Origin: Candidatus Kapaibacterium sp.
GTDB taxonomy: Bacteria > Bacteroidota > Ignavibacteria > Kapaibacteriales > WFXC01
DNA: 44,580 nucleotides
Reading direction: 5' to 3'
Assembly (NCBI GenBank): GCA_027082775.1
Contig: JALWUI010000159.1
Location: forward strand, 1 to 44,580
A program made the position numbers and the translations under genes. Below the pieces are notes generated by a model. The model had not been told where the DNA came from. It did not search any database and saw nothing but the letters and a program-made list of their open reading frames with translations. Numbering within the stretch: position 1 is the stretch's first letter; each line of letters opens with the position of its first letter. Below are positions 1 through 9,208 of the stretch, in pieces.

Positions 1-282
1 CACTTCGGGACGCCGAATCGCTTCCGACACATCTTCATCGTTGAGAAACGTTCGTTGTTCCCCATTGACCATTGCCAGTCGGACGGTGTATTTCTGAAGA
101 ATCTGACGGGCATGAGCTTCATCGATGGGGAAATGCTCCCGCAGAAACGCTAATGCCAGGGCGCGATACATCGCCCCCGTGTCGATGTACAAATATCCCA
201 ACCGTTGGGCTAACGCTCTCGCCGTTGTACTTTTTCCCGATCCTGCCGGACCATCGATAGCAATGATCAATTTCTTTCCCAT
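1..282 (-). CDS. cmk: Cytidylate kinase, C-terminal part cut off by window edge
   Basis: The protein phosphorylates CMP and dCMP with ATP in the cytoplasm (pyrimidine nucleotide salvage). Reading the minus strand from the ATG at 282-280 gives a start [19 protein letters not shown] with a P-loop (GPAGSGKST), then [13 protein letters not shown], the typical CMP-kinase segment after the P-loop. About 94 residues are visible of a family usually near 220; the rest lies left of base 1. The start codon sits inside the last codons of the HAD gene (16-base overlap), so translation is probably coupled. The sequence match to Cmk is clear; only the missing C-terminus limits the call. Confidence 0.9.
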   Translation of the reverse strand, partial: MGKKLIIAIDGPAGSGKSTTARALAQRLGYLYIDTGAMYRALALAFLREHFPIDEAHARQILQKYTVRLAMVNGEQRTFLNDEDVSEAIRRPEV

Positions 283-971
283 AGCGCTTCGACCAGTTGT
301 TGCACACGTTGGCTATTCTCAAGGGAATCCAGCAAAGCATCAGGAGCACTCGCCCTCAGCCGCTGTCGAGGAACCGGACCGGTAGCAACTGCAATGACTG
401 GCATTCCTGCCTGGCGTGCCGCCGCAACATCATTCGGTGAGTCTCCGACCAGCACAAAGGGAATTTTCTGGCCATACCGCGCCTGCAACCGTTGTGCAAA
501 GAGCTGAACCAACCGTGTCCGTTCCGGCGACTCATCTCCATAAGCTCCAAGCTCCACGAATCGGTCCAGAGCAAACAGGGACAATTTCCACCTTGCTACT
601 GGCTGAATATTCCCCGTCACCACCCCAATGCCAATTTCCTGCGCGCGGAGCCTTGCAAAGAGTTCCCGCACACCGGGCAACAGTTGAAACTCTTCGCTGC
701 CATAACGCCGTATCTGACGGGCAAAGTGCCGAAAAAAGGCAGGGCGCTGCTGCTCGCCCACTTGAGCATCTATCTCTGCGATTGCCAGAAGTTCACGGAA
801 CAATTGCCAATCTGTTTTCCCTGCCGCCTGCGGATAACGCGCTTCCGGTATCCGAACCTGAAAGAGCTCCTCAAAAACTTCCACCATTACTCGTAACCCT
901 TTGCCGAAATGCCAGCGCAACAACGTACCATCAATATCAAACGCAACGTATCCCCGCGGCAGAGCAACCAT
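267..971 (-). CDS. HAD-superfamily hydrolase (phosphoglycolate-phosphatase-like)
   Basis: A 234-residue cytoplasmic phosphatase of the haloacid dehalogenase superfamily. Motif I is FDIDGT, with nucleophile D12 and acid/base D14. Motif II is the VVTGN segment near residue 117. Motif IV is [15 protein letters not shown] near residue 180. An alpha-helical C1 cap lies between motifs I and II, as in Gph- and PGMB-like enzymes. The substrate cannot be read from sequence; 2-phosphoglycolate or a nucleotide monophosphate are the usual options. The ATG directly abuts the stop of ychF (no spacer) and the 3' end overlaps cmk by 16 bases, so ychF-HAD-cmk forms one minus-strand operon. Confidence 0.85.
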   Translation of the reverse strand: MVALPRGYVAFDIDGTLLRWHFGKGLRVMVEVFEELFQVRIPEARYPQAAGKTDWQLFRELLAIAEIDAQVGEQQRPAFFRHFARQIRRYGSEEFQLLPGVRELFARLRAQEIGIGVVTGNIQPVARWKLSLFALDRFVELGAYGDESPERTRLVQLFAQRLQARYGQKIPFVLVGDSPNDVAAARQAGMPVIAVATGPVPRQRLRASAPDALLDSLENSQRVQQLVEALWERN

Positions 972-2069
972 TTACGAAACATTGAAGCGGATGTACAAAA
1001 TATCCCCATCCTGAACGCGGTAATCCTTCCCTTCAATCCGGTATCGCCCGGCTTCCCTGACCGCCTGCTCCGAGCCCAGTGCCTCCAAATCCGCAAAATG
1101 CATCACTTCGGCTCGAATAAATCCTCGTTCAAAGTCCGAATGAATCTTCCCGGCTGCCTCTGGCGCCGTTGCCCCACGGCGAACGGTCCACGCCCGAACT
1201 TCCCGGGGACCAACGGTAAAAAAGGTAATCAACCCCAGCAACTCATACGCTTTCCGAATCACCCGATGCAATGCAGGTTCTGTTATGCCAAATTCCCGGA
1301 GAAATTCCTGCCGCTCTTCATCCGAAAGCTGTGCCAACTCTGCTTCCAGAGCCGCACAAATGGTGACAACTTCTGCCTGCCGCTGCTCTGCCCACCGCTG
1401 CACCTGCTCAATCCATTGATTACTCTGCCGAAATCCTTCTTCATCGGTGTTCGCAACATACAGAATGGGCTTATCGGTCAGCAAAAAGTACTGTCGCATC
1501 CAGCGCGCTTCTGCTTCACTTCGATCAAAACTCCGGGCAAGATGTCCCTCAGACAAATGGGCAATCAACCGCTCGAGCAATGCAAATTCCTCCTTCGCAT
1601 CTTTTTCCTGCGCCCGCATCCGCTTTATCACTATTTCTTTCCGCCGCTCCAGCGTCTCCAGATCTTTCAGCAATAATTCGGTCTCCACAATCTGAATATC
1701 CCGAAGCGGATCGACTTTCTCATAGACGTGCGTAATATCGGTCGAATCAAAGCACCGCACCACGTGGAGGATTGCATCGACCTCTCGAATGTGGCTCAGA
1801 AATTGATTTCCCAAACCTTCTCCCTGCGAAGCTCCCCTGACCAGTCCCGCAATATCCACAAACTCAATGGTTGTCGGCGTTACTTTCTGCGGCTGGTACA
1901 ACTGCGCCAGCCACGTCAGCCGGGGATCAGGTACAGGAACCACGCCCACGTTGGGATCAATGGTGCAAAAAGGATAATTCGCCGCTTCTGCGGTCGTCCG
2001 GGTCAAAGCAGTAAAAATCGTTGATTTCCCCACGTTCGGCAATCCAACGATTCCTACCTGTAAAGGCAT
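972..2069 (-). CDS. ychF: YchF/OLA1-family ribosome-associated ATPase
   Basis: An Obg-related P-loop protein that prefers ATP to GTP; in E. coli the homologue (363 aa) binds ribosomes and is linked to oxidative-stress response. I start it at the internal ATG giving [17 protein letters not shown] (365 aa). The frame runs open to 2096, but the extra nine residues do not fit the family. Visible elements are the G1 loop GLPNVGKST (residues 9-17), switch segment [19 protein letters not shown], a coiled-coil arm near residues 130-200, the altered G4 motif NTDEE seen in YchF in place of NKxD, and a C-terminal TGS domain ([20 protein letters not shown]). It is the first gene of the minus-strand operon with the HAD phosphatase and cmk. 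Confidence 0.95.
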   Translation of the reverse strand: MPLQVGIVGLPNVGKSTIFTALTRTTAEAANYPFCTIDPNVGVVPVPDPRLTWLAQLYQPQKVTPTTIEFVDIAGLVRGASQGEGLGNQFLSHIREVDAILHVVRCFDSTDITHVYEKVDPLRDIQIVETELLLKDLETLERRKEIVIKRMRAQEKDAKEEFALLERLIAHLSEGHLARSFDRSEAEARWMRQYFLLTDKPILYVANTDEEGFRQSNQWIEQVQRWAEQRQAEVVTICAALEAELAQLSDEERQEFLREFGITEPALHRVIRKAYELLGLITFFTVGPREVRAWTVRRGATAPEAAGKIHSDFERGFIRAEVMHFADLEALGSEQAVREAGRYRIEGKDYRVQDGDILYIRFNVS

Positions 2070-2207
2070 TTTTCTTGTCTGCTGCATCCGTGCCACATAA
2101 AACCGCTGTGGAGACGTGAGCTCTTAAAAAACCGTGTATACACACTGGCTCATTACCTGCGCTGAAATTATTATTTTGCAATTCTGTTGGCTCGGGGGAA
2201 GGACACA

Positions 2208-2855
2208 ATGCCTGTCGAAGCCCTCAGATACAGGGTCGTAGCAGCCGATGATCATTCTCTGATCCGTGCCGGCATCCGCTCTGTCTTGGATTCCCTCCAC
2301 AATTTCACACTGGTGGCTGAAGCCAGTTCCTGGGATGAGGTGTTCCGTCTCTTACAAACGCAACCGGTGGACATTTTAATTGCGGATCTTTCAATGCCGG
2401 GTCCGGGGGGCATAGAGACCATCAAGCAATTGAAGGAACAATTCCCTAACCTGAAGATTCTGGTTTTGTCAATGCACCCAGAACACATCTACGCTGTCCG
2501 CTGCCTCCGAGCAGGGGCATCCGGGTACCTCAACAAAGAGGAAGACCTGGACCAACTCCAGCAAGCACTGCAAACGATCGCCTCCAACCAGCCATTTCTT
2601 ACCCCTAAGGTACAGCAATTGCTTCTGGATGCCTCCCAAACCACCGAACCGCACCATAACCTCTCAGATCGCGAGTTTGAAATTCTTCTCCAATTGGCAC
2701 AAGGGAAAACAACTGGAGAAATCGCCGAAAGCACCCAGCTCAGCGTCAAAACGATTTCCACCTACCGACGTCGCATCCTGGACAAATTGGGACTGCAAAC
2801 AAATGCCGACATTATCAAATACGCCCGTGCCCACAGGCTTACCTCAGAATTCTGA
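2208..2855 (+). CDS. NarL/FixJ-family response regulator
   Basis: A 215-residue two-component DNA-binding regulator. The receiver domain shows the acidic pair D14-D15, phospho-acceptor D60 in ILIADLSMPG, and K110 in GYLNKEED. A LuxR-type helix-turn-helix follows at about residues 148-212 (LSDREFEILLQLAQGKT, then SVKTISTYRRRILDKLGL). The start at 2208 is chosen because GGGGAAGGA lies just upstream; a longer frame from 2187 lacks a ribosome site. No histidine kinase lies beside it, so its partner is elsewhere. It is divergent from ychF across a 138-base gap. Targets cannot be inferred. Confidence 0.92.
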   Translation: MPVEALRYRVVAADDHSLIRAGIRSVLDSLHNFTLVAEASSWDEVFRLLQTQPVDILIADLSMPGPGGIETIKQLKEQFPNLKILVLSMHPEHIYAVRCLRAGASGYLNKEEDLDQLQQALQTIASNQPFLTPKVQQLLLDASQTTEPHHNLSDREFEILLQLAQGKTTGEIAESTQLSVKTISTYRRRILDKLGLQTNADIIKYARAHRLTSEF

Positions 2856-2972
2856 ACAAACTCTGTGGATTCCAGCACTTCCTTAGAACCGCAGCGTTTC
2901 AGGAGCACGCTATCGGGAAGTCAAGTCCCGGCAAAGAAAAGAGCGAAAGGATAAGTTTACCGACCATCACGT

Positions 2973-3146
2973 TTAAGGCGGAGAAATGAGGAAAAGCACC
3001 GCAATGATGACAAGCAGAACAATTATTGCCACACTGGCTTTGATCACGCGGCGGAGAACGGAAAATGCCACACCGAAGAGAACCAGTACTACGATCACAA
3101 GGTAAAATGGTGGCAACGAAAAGAGAAAATCAATCCACTGCTGCAC
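2973..3146 (-). CDS. Small two-helix membrane protein, 57 aa, GTG start
   Basis: I do not recognise the family. The GTG at 3146 is preceded by AGGAG at seven bases spacing, an excellent ribosome site, and the frame stays open for 57 codons to TAA. The product starts with QQWIDFLFSLPPFYL. It has two hydrophobic stretches (about residues 14-31 and 38-54) split by a basic turn (VLRRVIKAS) and ends LFLISPP. Composition and topology suggest an inner-membrane hairpin. It lies immediately downstream of the initiator tRNA on the same strand, just beyond the tRNA terminator, so it probably needs its own promoter. The gene is shorter than common cut-offs and easily missed. Confidence 0.6.
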   Translation of the reverse strand: MQQWIDFLFSLPPFYLVIVVLVLFGVAFSVLRRVIKASVAIIVLLVIIAVLFLISPP

Positions 3147-3175
3147 TTTTACGCTCCTGAACCACTGCGATCCAT

Positions 3176-3200
3176 AAAAAAAGCCCCTTTAACGGGGCTT
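3176..3200 (-). terminator. Rho-independent terminator of the tRNA gene
   Basis: Minus-strand hairpin AAGCCCC-GTTAAA-GGGGCTT (arms 3194-3200 and 3181-3187) runs directly into a T tract (3176-3182). It begins five bases after the 3' end of the tRNA. Confidence 0.85.
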
Positions 3201-3205
3201 GCTTG

Positions 3206-3278
<73 letters not shown>

Positions 3279-3359
3279 ATATGCTTGCTCTTCGCCGGGT
3301 TTTGACGAAATTTGCAGTTTGCTTATTGTAGCTGTCAGAACAACTGAAGGTTTGCTGCT

Positions 3360-5786
3360 ATGCAGGTATCCCTTCAATGGTTGCGAGAATTTGTCGAGAT
3401 CCAGGAATCACCCGATGTTCTTGCCGACGTGCTCACCAATCTGGGACTGGAAGTGGAAGAGTGGCATCATTTCGGAGAAGAATACGAGGGGTTTCTGATA
3501 GGAACAATCCGCGACATCACGCCGCATCCCGAAAAGCCGAATTTGCAGGTATGTCGCATCGATCTTGGCGATCGCCAGATCACCGTCGTTTCTGGAGCGC
3601 CGAATCTTTCCGCTGGGAGTAAAGTCGTTGTAGCGTTGCCCGGAACAACTTTGCCGGGAACAGGGGAAACGATTGAATCCAGATCGTTTGGCGAAATCGT
3701 ATCGGAGGGGATGATCTGTAGTCGCTACGAACTGGGATTGGGCGATAGCGAAGAAGATCGGTCAACAATCTGGATTTTGCCCGACGATGCACCGGTTGGA
3801 AGCACGCTTCGAACATACCTTCAGTGGGAGGACACCGTCCTTTCAGTCGCTTTGACACCGAACCGAGCAGATTGTCTCAGCCACATCGGCATTGCTCGAG
3901 AAATTGCTGCTTATTACCAGCGTCCGCTGCAACAGCCATCGGTGGTTGTCAACGAACAACCACCTTCCACAAAAGAAGCCATCCGCATTGAGATTCAGGA
4001 TCCGGAGTTATGTCCCCGGTATGCCGGGAGATTGATCCGGAACGTTACCATCGGTCCCTCTCCTCTGTGGCTCCAGCAACGGTTGTTAGCGGTTGGTCTA
4101 CGTCCCCGCAATGTGGTTGTCGATGTCACCAATTACGTTCTAATGGAGCTGGGGCATCCACTTCACGCCTTTGATTACGACAAATTAGCCGGTCCGGCAA
4201 TCATCGTCCGGCCCGCTGAACGGGAAGAACCTTTTGTGACCTTGGACGGGAAAACCCGCTTGCTGCAACCCGGAATGTTGCTGATTTGCGACGCGGAGAA
4301 ACCAGTCGCAATTGCAGGGGTAATGGGAGGAGCAAATTCCGAGATCACGGAACAAACAACCAACGTATTCCTGGAATCCGCCTATTTTCACCCCTCCTCC
4401 ATCCGCCGTACAGCAAAGCAATTGGGACTCAGCACGGAAGCTTCTTATCGCTTCGAGCGTGGAACGGACATCGAAAATGTCCCCAGAGCGCTGGACCGGG
4501 CTGCTGCTCTCATTGCAACCCTGACTGGGGGTACGGTAGCCTCGGATATCTACGACGTTTACCCTTCTCCGCCAATTCCGAAACAGATTCGCCTCCGCTA
4601 CCAGCGGGTTCGTCGGATTCTGGGCGCAGCCATTGACCCGGACACTATCGACCAGATCTTACAACGCCTCTCCTTTACGCCGCTCCACAAAGATCCGGAA
4701 GGGATTGTTGTTGGCGTTCCCAGCTTCCGCGTCGACATCGACGAAGAAATCGATCTCATCGAAGAAATAGCACGTCTCTGGGGGTATGACGCCATTGAGC
4801 CTCAAACCACCTCGAAATTACTCTACACTGCCCCAAAGCTTCCGCCTTCGCTTTTGCCGCTACCGGACAAACTGCCGTTAGCCCAGCACCTGATTCATTC
4901 AGGGTTTACGGAAACAGTGAACCCTCATATGATCGACCCATCGACTGCCAGCCGCTTTACGGATGCGGTGGTTCGCATTGCTAATCCCTTAGGAGAAGAA
5001 CTTTCTGCTCTGCGCCCCTCCCTGATCCCATCGATCATCCGCGTTATCGATCGCAACATCCGGGTACAACGGACAGATCTCCGAATCTTTGAAATTGGAA
5101 AAATTTTCCTGAAAGTGAACTCCGAGCAAAGCTTCATTCCGGGATACACGGAAAAAGAACACCTGATTTTCGCCCTGACGGGACACCATTACCCGAAACA
5201 CTGGGGAGTCAAGCGTCGTCCTTACGACTTTTTTGACGCTAAAGGGATGCTGGAACATCTCATCAAGTTGCTCCATTTAGCCGATGTCCAGCTTCGTCCC
5301 TTTGTAGATCTCCCGTTCTACTACACCGGCAACGCTTTGCAAGCGGTATGGAACGACGAGGAAATTGGATCGGTGGGAGAGCTACATCCGGACTTGCTGC
5401 GCCGCACGGAAATCCAGCAGCCTGTGTTCACTGGGCTGCTCTATTTAGACAAAATCGCTGCCATTCCCCGGCGACAGCCGCGCTACACCCCGGTTTCCGC
5501 TTTCCCAACAGTGGAACGCGATCTGGCGTTTATCGTGGATGCCGCCATCCCTGCCGGAGATATTGAAGCGGTCATCCGCCAGAGCGCCGGTCCCTTTCTG
5601 AAGCACCTCACCATCTTTGACGTTTTCACCAATCCTAAGGTGCTCGGTGAAGGCAAAAAGAGCATTGCCTTCACGCTCCAGTTCAATGCGCCAGACCATA
5701 CGCTCACGGATGAAGAAGTCCAGCAGTTCATCGATCAGATCATCGCTGCTGTTCAGGAAAAATTCAATGCGCAATTGCGCGCTTAA
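3360..5786 (+). CDS. pheT: Phenylalanine-tRNA ligase beta subunit
   Basis: The 808-residue beta chain of the (alpha-beta)2 enzyme that charges tRNA-Phe. It has the full bacterial domain set. A tRNA-binding EMAP-like domain lies at about residues 40-150 (GTIRDITPHPEKPNLQVCRI). A B3/B4 editing domain follows near 205-375 (NVVVDVTNYVLMELGHPLHAFD). A B5 domain is near 400-475, a catalytic-like core near 490-690, and a C-terminal ferredoxin-like anticodon-binding domain at about 715-808 (FPTVERDLAFIVD). Length is normal. pheS is not adjacent, unlike the usual pheST operon. The start is the first ATG of a sequence matching the family N-terminus; GAAGG lies 11 bases upstream. Its leader resembles that of the universal stress gene. 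Confidence 0.97.
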   Translation: MQVSLQWLREFVEIQESPDVLADVLTNLGLEVEEWHHFGEEYEGFLIGTIRDITPHPEKPNLQVCRIDLGDRQITVVSGAPNLSAGSKVVVALPGTTLPGTGETIESRSFGEIVSEGMICSRYELGLGDSEEDRSTIWILPDDAPVGSTLRTYLQWEDTVLSVALTPNRADCLSHIGIAREIAAYYQRPLQQPSVVVNEQPPSTKEAIRIEIQDPELCPRYAGRLIRNVTIGPSPLWLQQRLLAVGLRPRNVVVDVTNYVLMELGHPLHAFDYDKLAGPAIIVRPAEREEPFVTLDGKTRLLQPGMLLICDAEKPVAIAGVMGGANSEITEQTTNVFLESAYFHPSSIRRTAKQLGLSTEASYRFERGTDIENVPRALDRAAALIATLTGGTVASDIYDVYPSPPIPKQIRLRYQRVRRILGAAIDPDTIDQILQRLSFTPLHKDPEGIVVGVPSFRVDIDEEIDLIEEIARLWGYDAIEPQTTSKLLYTAPKLPPSLLPLPDKLPLAQHLIHSGFTETVNPHMIDPSTASRFTDAVVRIANPLGEELSALRPSLIPSIIRVIDRNIRVQRTDLRIFEIGKIFLKVNSEQSFIPGYTEKEHLIFALTGHHYPKHWGVKRRPYDFFDAKGMLEHLIKLLHLADVQLRPFVDLPFYYTGNALQAVWNDEEIGSVGELHPDLLRRTEIQQPVFTGLLYLDKIAAIPRRQPRYTPVSAFPTVERDLAFIVDAAIPAGDIEAVIRQSAGPFLKHLTIFDVFTNPKVLGEGKKSIAFTLQFNAPDHTLTDEEVQQFIDQIIAAVQEKFNAQLRA

Positions 5787-6142
5787 CGGCGGGATACTCC
5801 CAATAGAGAACAACGTTCTGGAACAACGAATCGTTGCTTTTCAGCTCCCTTTGTCATCTCAGCATACAAGTAAAATCGTACCGGCTCCTGTTAACGACCA
5901 GCGTGCCTGCTGCTTTGTTTACCCTCTGCCTGTTTTTATCCAGACACCACTCCTTCGTTTTCCCGCTGGACCGTACTGAAACCTTTAGTGATCAAAGCAA
6001 CTTTGAGCTCCGGTGCAAGAAGCTTACCTCATGCAAGAAACTCACCTCAACTGTGTAACAGCCATTCACCTGTGTGAAGATCCCGCAGAGTTTCGTAATT
6101 TGCAATTTGCTTAGGAAACTGTCGAACAAAGTGCTACAAAAA
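5787..6142 (+). other. Intergenic region between pheT and the stress-protein gene
   Basis: No convincing gene. It contains the 18-base tandem repeat at 6014-6049. Near the right end is an AT-rich leader, AATTTGCAATTTGCTTAGG, followed by CTGTCGAACAAAG, which is probably the promoter and leader of the downstream gene and is nearly repeated ahead of pheT. Confidence 0.5.
6014..6049. repeat. Tandem 18-base repeat, two copies
   Basis: TGCAAGAAGCTTACCTCA is followed directly by TGCAAGAAACTCACCTCA (16 of 18 identical). It lies in the untranslated region upstream of the universal stress gene and does not belong to an open frame that looks coding. Confidence 0.75.
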
Positions 6143-6625
6143 ATGATCCGCATTCAGCGCATCTTAGTTCCCATTGACTTCTCCGAACATTCGCAATACG
6201 CTCTGCAATATGCAGCGGAAATTGCTCAACAACTGGGTGCAAAGTTAACACTGCTTCACATTGTAGAACCTATCGCTTATCCAGCAGATTGGGGATTTTC
6301 ACAGGTCGGATTGGTAGATCTGGAAAAAGAGCTGATCGACACGGCAACCAGCGAGTTAGAAAAAATCACGCAGGAACTACGCGCCAAAGGCATACAGGTA
6401 GACTTCGAGGTGCACAGCGGGGCACGAGCATCGGACGAGATCGTGCAGTTTGCCAAGGAACACAATGTGGATATCATCAGCATTGGAACGCACGGCAGAA
6501 GCGGATTAGAACACTTTCTGTTTGGAAGCACTACCGAGCGTGTGCTGCGGAAAGCGCCGTGTCCGGTCTTAGCCGTTCGACTGCCGGAATACTTAAACAA
6601 AGAAAACGCTGGCGAATCGGAGTGA
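6143..6625 (+). CDS. Universal stress protein (UspA family)
   Basis: A 160-residue single-domain Usp, cytoplasmic and ATP-binding type. The N-terminal strand RILVPIDFSEHSQYAL and the C-terminal nucleotide-binding motif GTHGRSGLEHFLFGSTTERV (G-x2-G-x9-GS) are intact, followed by APCPVLAV. The start at 6143 is chosen because MIRIQRILVPIDFS matches the family; the longer frame from 6074 adds 23 residues unlike any Usp. The ATG is preceded by an A-rich stretch and not by a classical ribosome site. It is probably co-transcribed with fbp, which begins 32 bases later. Confidence 0.93.
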   Translation: MIRIQRILVPIDFSEHSQYALQYAAEIAQQLGAKLTLLHIVEPIAYPADWGFSQVGLVDLEKELIDTATSELEKITQELRAKGIQVDFEVHSGARASDEIVQFAKEHNVDIISIGTHGRSGLEHFLFGSTTERVLRKAPCPVLAVRLPEYLNKENAGESE

Positions 6626-6657
6626 GTCAAACAAAGCATTCCAGACAGGAGATGGCA

Positions 6658-7689
6658 ATGAAAGTTCGGAAGCTGGTAACGATCGAACGACACATTGCAG
6701 AAAATCAGGCACTGTCTCCAGAAGCCAGCGGGGAATTCTCCCGCCTGCTGCGTGATCTTACCTTAGCAATCCGGATCATCGCCCGAGAAGTTCGGCGCGC
6801 CGGGCTGGCGGATATCCTGGGAATCACCGAAGCCACGAACGTTTCCGGGGATGTCGTCCGCAAACTGGACGTCTTTGCTCACGACACGATCGTCCGCGCA
6901 ATGGACCACGGCGGTCATCTCTGCATTATGGCATCGGAAGAAGCGGAAGAGCTGATTCGCATCCCTGAGCAGTACGAACGCGGTAAGTATGTGCTCATTT
7001 TCGATCCGCTGGATGGATCCTCCAACATCGACGTGAACGTGACGATCGGCACCATTTTCTCTGTCTACCGGCGAGTCTCTGACAGCGGCGATGGCACGCT
7101 GGAAGATGTCCTGCAACCGGGGTACAAACAGGTTGCAGCAGGGTACGCCTGCTATGGAAGCAGCACGGTGTTGGTCTACACCACAGGCAACGGGGTGGAC
7201 ATTTTCACCTACGATCCCACCGTCGGTGAATTTTTCCTCACGCACGAAAAAGTCCAAATCCCGAAGCGGGGCAAGTATTACAGCATCAACGAAGGCAACG
7301 CCGCATATTGGTCCCCGCAACTTCAGCGATATGTGCAGTATCTGAAAACGCCGTCGGAAGACAAGCAGCGTCCCTACAAACTCCGCTATGTTGGAACGGC
7401 TGTCGCAGATGTTCACCGAACCTTGTTGTACGGCGGGATTTTTATGTATCCGGGTGATAAAAAGAGTCCAAAGGGTAAACTTCGCCTCATTTACGAAGCC
7501 AATCCAATTGCAATGCTGATCGAGCAGGCGGGAGGACGGGCGACGGACGGAGAACATCGCATCCTGGAGATCCAGCCGACAGAGGTGCATCAACGAACAC
7601 CCCTGTTCGTCGGCAGCCCGGAAGATGTGCTGGAAGCAGAAGCATTTCTGCGCGGTGAGCAACAACCCGTTGCGACCGTAGCCTCGTAG
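6658..7689 (+). CDS. fbp: Class I fructose-1,6-bisphosphatase
   Basis: A cytoplasmic Mg-dependent enzyme that removes the 1-phosphate of fructose 1,6-bisphosphate, the committed step of gluconeogenesis. The 343-residue protein shows SEEAEE (metal-binding acids, about residues 93-98), the signature FDPLDGSSNIDVNVTIGTIF (D116, D119), and C-terminal GGIFMYPGDKKSPKGKLRL with the substrate-binding lysines. Two ATGs are possible, at 6652 and 6658. AGGAG ends at 6651, so 6658 has the correct six-base spacing and is preferred. Family length is normal. It follows the universal stress gene on the same strand. Confidence 0.96.
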   Translation: MKVRKLVTIERHIAENQALSPEASGEFSRLLRDLTLAIRIIAREVRRAGLADILGITEATNVSGDVVRKLDVFAHDTIVRAMDHGGHLCIMASEEAEELIRIPEQYERGKYVLIFDPLDGSSNIDVNVTIGTIFSVYRRVSDSGDGTLEDVLQPGYKQVAAGYACYGSSTVLVYTTGNGVDIFTYDPTVGEFFLTHEKVQIPKRGKYYSINEGNAAYWSPQLQRYVQYLKTPSEDKQRPYKLRYVGTAVADVHRTLLYGGIFMYPGDKKSPKGKLRLIYEANPIAMLIEQAGGRATDGEHRILEIQPTEVHQRTPLFVGSPEDVLEAEAFLRGEQQPVATVAS

Positions 7690-7707
7690 ATCAAAGCGGT
7701 GTGGAGA

Positions 7708-8454
7708 ATGCCAGACAGTCGAAAACATCGTGGCAAGCATCCCTCGGACGACAAATTGTTTGCGCCAGACCAGCACAGCACGCTGCGGAACGCCGTCTAT
7801 GATCTCTCGTACCTTCTGACCCGCGGCTTCAGCGAAACGGCTGCTCTGAAAACAGTCGGCGATCGTTACCGACTAACGCAGCGGCAACGGCTGGCGGTCC
7901 AGCGCGCCAGTTGTCCCCAGCAGGCATTGAATCAACGGCTGCATTCGCAACTGGATCTGGAGGATCTGGCGGGGCAAACCATCGCAATTGATGGGTACAA
8001 CCAGCTCATTGCTTTAGAAAGCGCGCTGGGCAATGCGTATCTGTTCATCGGGCGAGATGGCTGCTACCGGGACCTTGCCAGCTTACACGGTACGTATCGC
8101 AAAGTGGAAGAAACCATCCCTGCTTTGCAGCTTTTAGGCACAACCTTAAATCAACTTCAGATCCAGCGTGCCATTATCTACCTGGATGCTCCGGTATCCA
8201 ACAGCCGCCGCCTGCAATCGCTGATGATGGAGCTGGCAAAAGAAAACCAATGGAACTGGCAGGTAGAAGTCCAGTTGCAGCCCGATCCACTGCTGGCACG
8301 TGCGCCGTACCCAGTGATCACGACCGATAGCTGGATTCTGGATCGGTGCCATCAATGGGCAAATTTGTTCCCAACGGTGCTCCTGATGGCGCAGCTTTCG
8401 CCGCCCATTGTAGATCTGCAAATTCGACAGGTCTGCGCCGCTGAACCATTTTAA
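7708..8454 (+). CDS. DUF434 domain protein
   Basis: A 248-residue protein matching the DUF434 family found in archaea and scattered bacteria. The N-terminal segment LRNAVYDLSYLLTRGFSETA is followed by ALKTVGDRYRLTQRQRLAV, typical of the domain. The C-terminal half has IAIDGYNQLIALESAL and DAPVSNSRRLQ, and looks like a nucleotide-binding or nuclease-like fold. The function is not established. The start is uncertain: a GTG at 7699 and the ATG at 7708 are both possible, each with only a weak GGAG nearby. It lies 18 bases after fbp and seven bases before the IF-2B-like gene, so the three are probably co-transcribed. Confidence 0.8.
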   Translation: MPDSRKHRGKHPSDDKLFAPDQHSTLRNAVYDLSYLLTRGFSETAALKTVGDRYRLTQRQRLAVQRASCPQQALNQRLHSQLDLEDLAGQTIAIDGYNQLIALESALGNAYLFIGRDGCYRDLASLHGTYRKVEETIPALQLLGTTLNQLQIQRAIIYLDAPVSNSRRLQSLMMELAKENQWNWQVEVQLQPDPLLARAPYPVITTDSWILDRCHQWANLFPTVLLMAQLSPPIVDLQIRQVCAAEPF

Positions 8455-8461
8455 ATTTGCA

Positions 8462-9208
8462 ATGTCTCCACAGCTTCAGCAACGGCTGGAATCTATCCGC
8501 ACCAATACAACTGCCGGGAGCCGACAGTTGGTACTTTTTGCCCTCGATGCACTGGCAGAATGCCGGTTTTCTTCTGAAGCTCTTTCCCATTTTCTGACCC
8601 AACTCCGGTGGATCCGTCCTGCAATGGCAGCATTTCGCACGATCAGTCGTTTCCTCTCCGATCAACTCCAGCACATCTCCTGTCCAACTGCTGTCGAGAA
8701 AACCAGAGCGCTCATACAACGCAGTTCCCGTGAAACGATCCAGACCGCTTTACAGCAGCTTCCGCATCACGGCACCGTTGCCACCATCAGTTACAGCTCC
8801 CTCATTGAACAAATTCTGGTCGAAGGAATCCACGAAGGAAAACAGTGGAACATCTACTGCTTCCGTTCCGGCACTCCTGCTTATGGCGAATTTTTCCAGC
8901 AACGACTCCATCGGGCTGGCATTCCCGCCACCGTACTTCCAGATGCTGTGCCATCGCACCCCATCGATTTTGTTCTGATCGGTGCTGACACAGTCTCCCC
9001 GTCCTATGGACTTATCAACGGACACCCCAGCTATTCGCTCTGCGCTCTACTCTTCTACCAGATTCCCATTTATTGCTGCGCCGAGTCTTTTAAATATGAC
9101 GCATCGCTTGTACTGGAACCCGGCTTCGACTTTCTTCCTGCTTCCTTCGGTATTCACCAAATTTCCGACTCCGTCTGGATCGATTCTTTAGCAGAACATC
9201 GCTCATAA
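8462..9208 (+). CDS. IF-2B (eIF2B alpha/beta/delta)-like protein
   Basis: A 248-residue protein of the IF-2B/MtnA superfamily, which includes ribose-1,5-bisphosphate isomerase and methylthioribose-1-phosphate isomerase as well as eukaryotic eIF2B subunits. A helical N-terminal domain is followed by a Rossmann-like half with VATISYSSLIEQIL and FVLIGADTVSPSYGLING. The family's AESxKxD-like segment appears as CAESFKYD. A sugar-phosphate isomerase role is plausible, but the substrate cannot be told. It lies in the same direction as fbp and the DUF434 gene, and ends at the edge of the DnaA-box region. Confidence 0.75.
   Translation: MSPQLQQRLESIRTNTTAGSRQLVLFALDALAECRFSSEALSHFLTQLRWIRPAMAAFRTISRFLSDQLQHISCPTAVEKTRALIQRSSRETIQTALQQLPHHGTVATISYSSLIEQILVEGIHEGKQWNIYCFRSGTPAYGEFFQQRLHRAGIPATVLPDAVPSHPIDFVLIGADTVSPSYGLINGHPSYSLCALLFYQIPIYCCAESFKYDASLVLEPGFDFLPASFGIHQISDSVWIDSLAEHRS

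Noticed and set aside
2126-2150. Short palindrome GTGTATACAC upstream of ychF
   Set aside because: Ten bases only, single copy, no known operator match; could be chance.
6763-7776. Open frame of 337 codons on the minus strand
   Set aside because: Antisense to fbp, which has all of its catalytic motifs.
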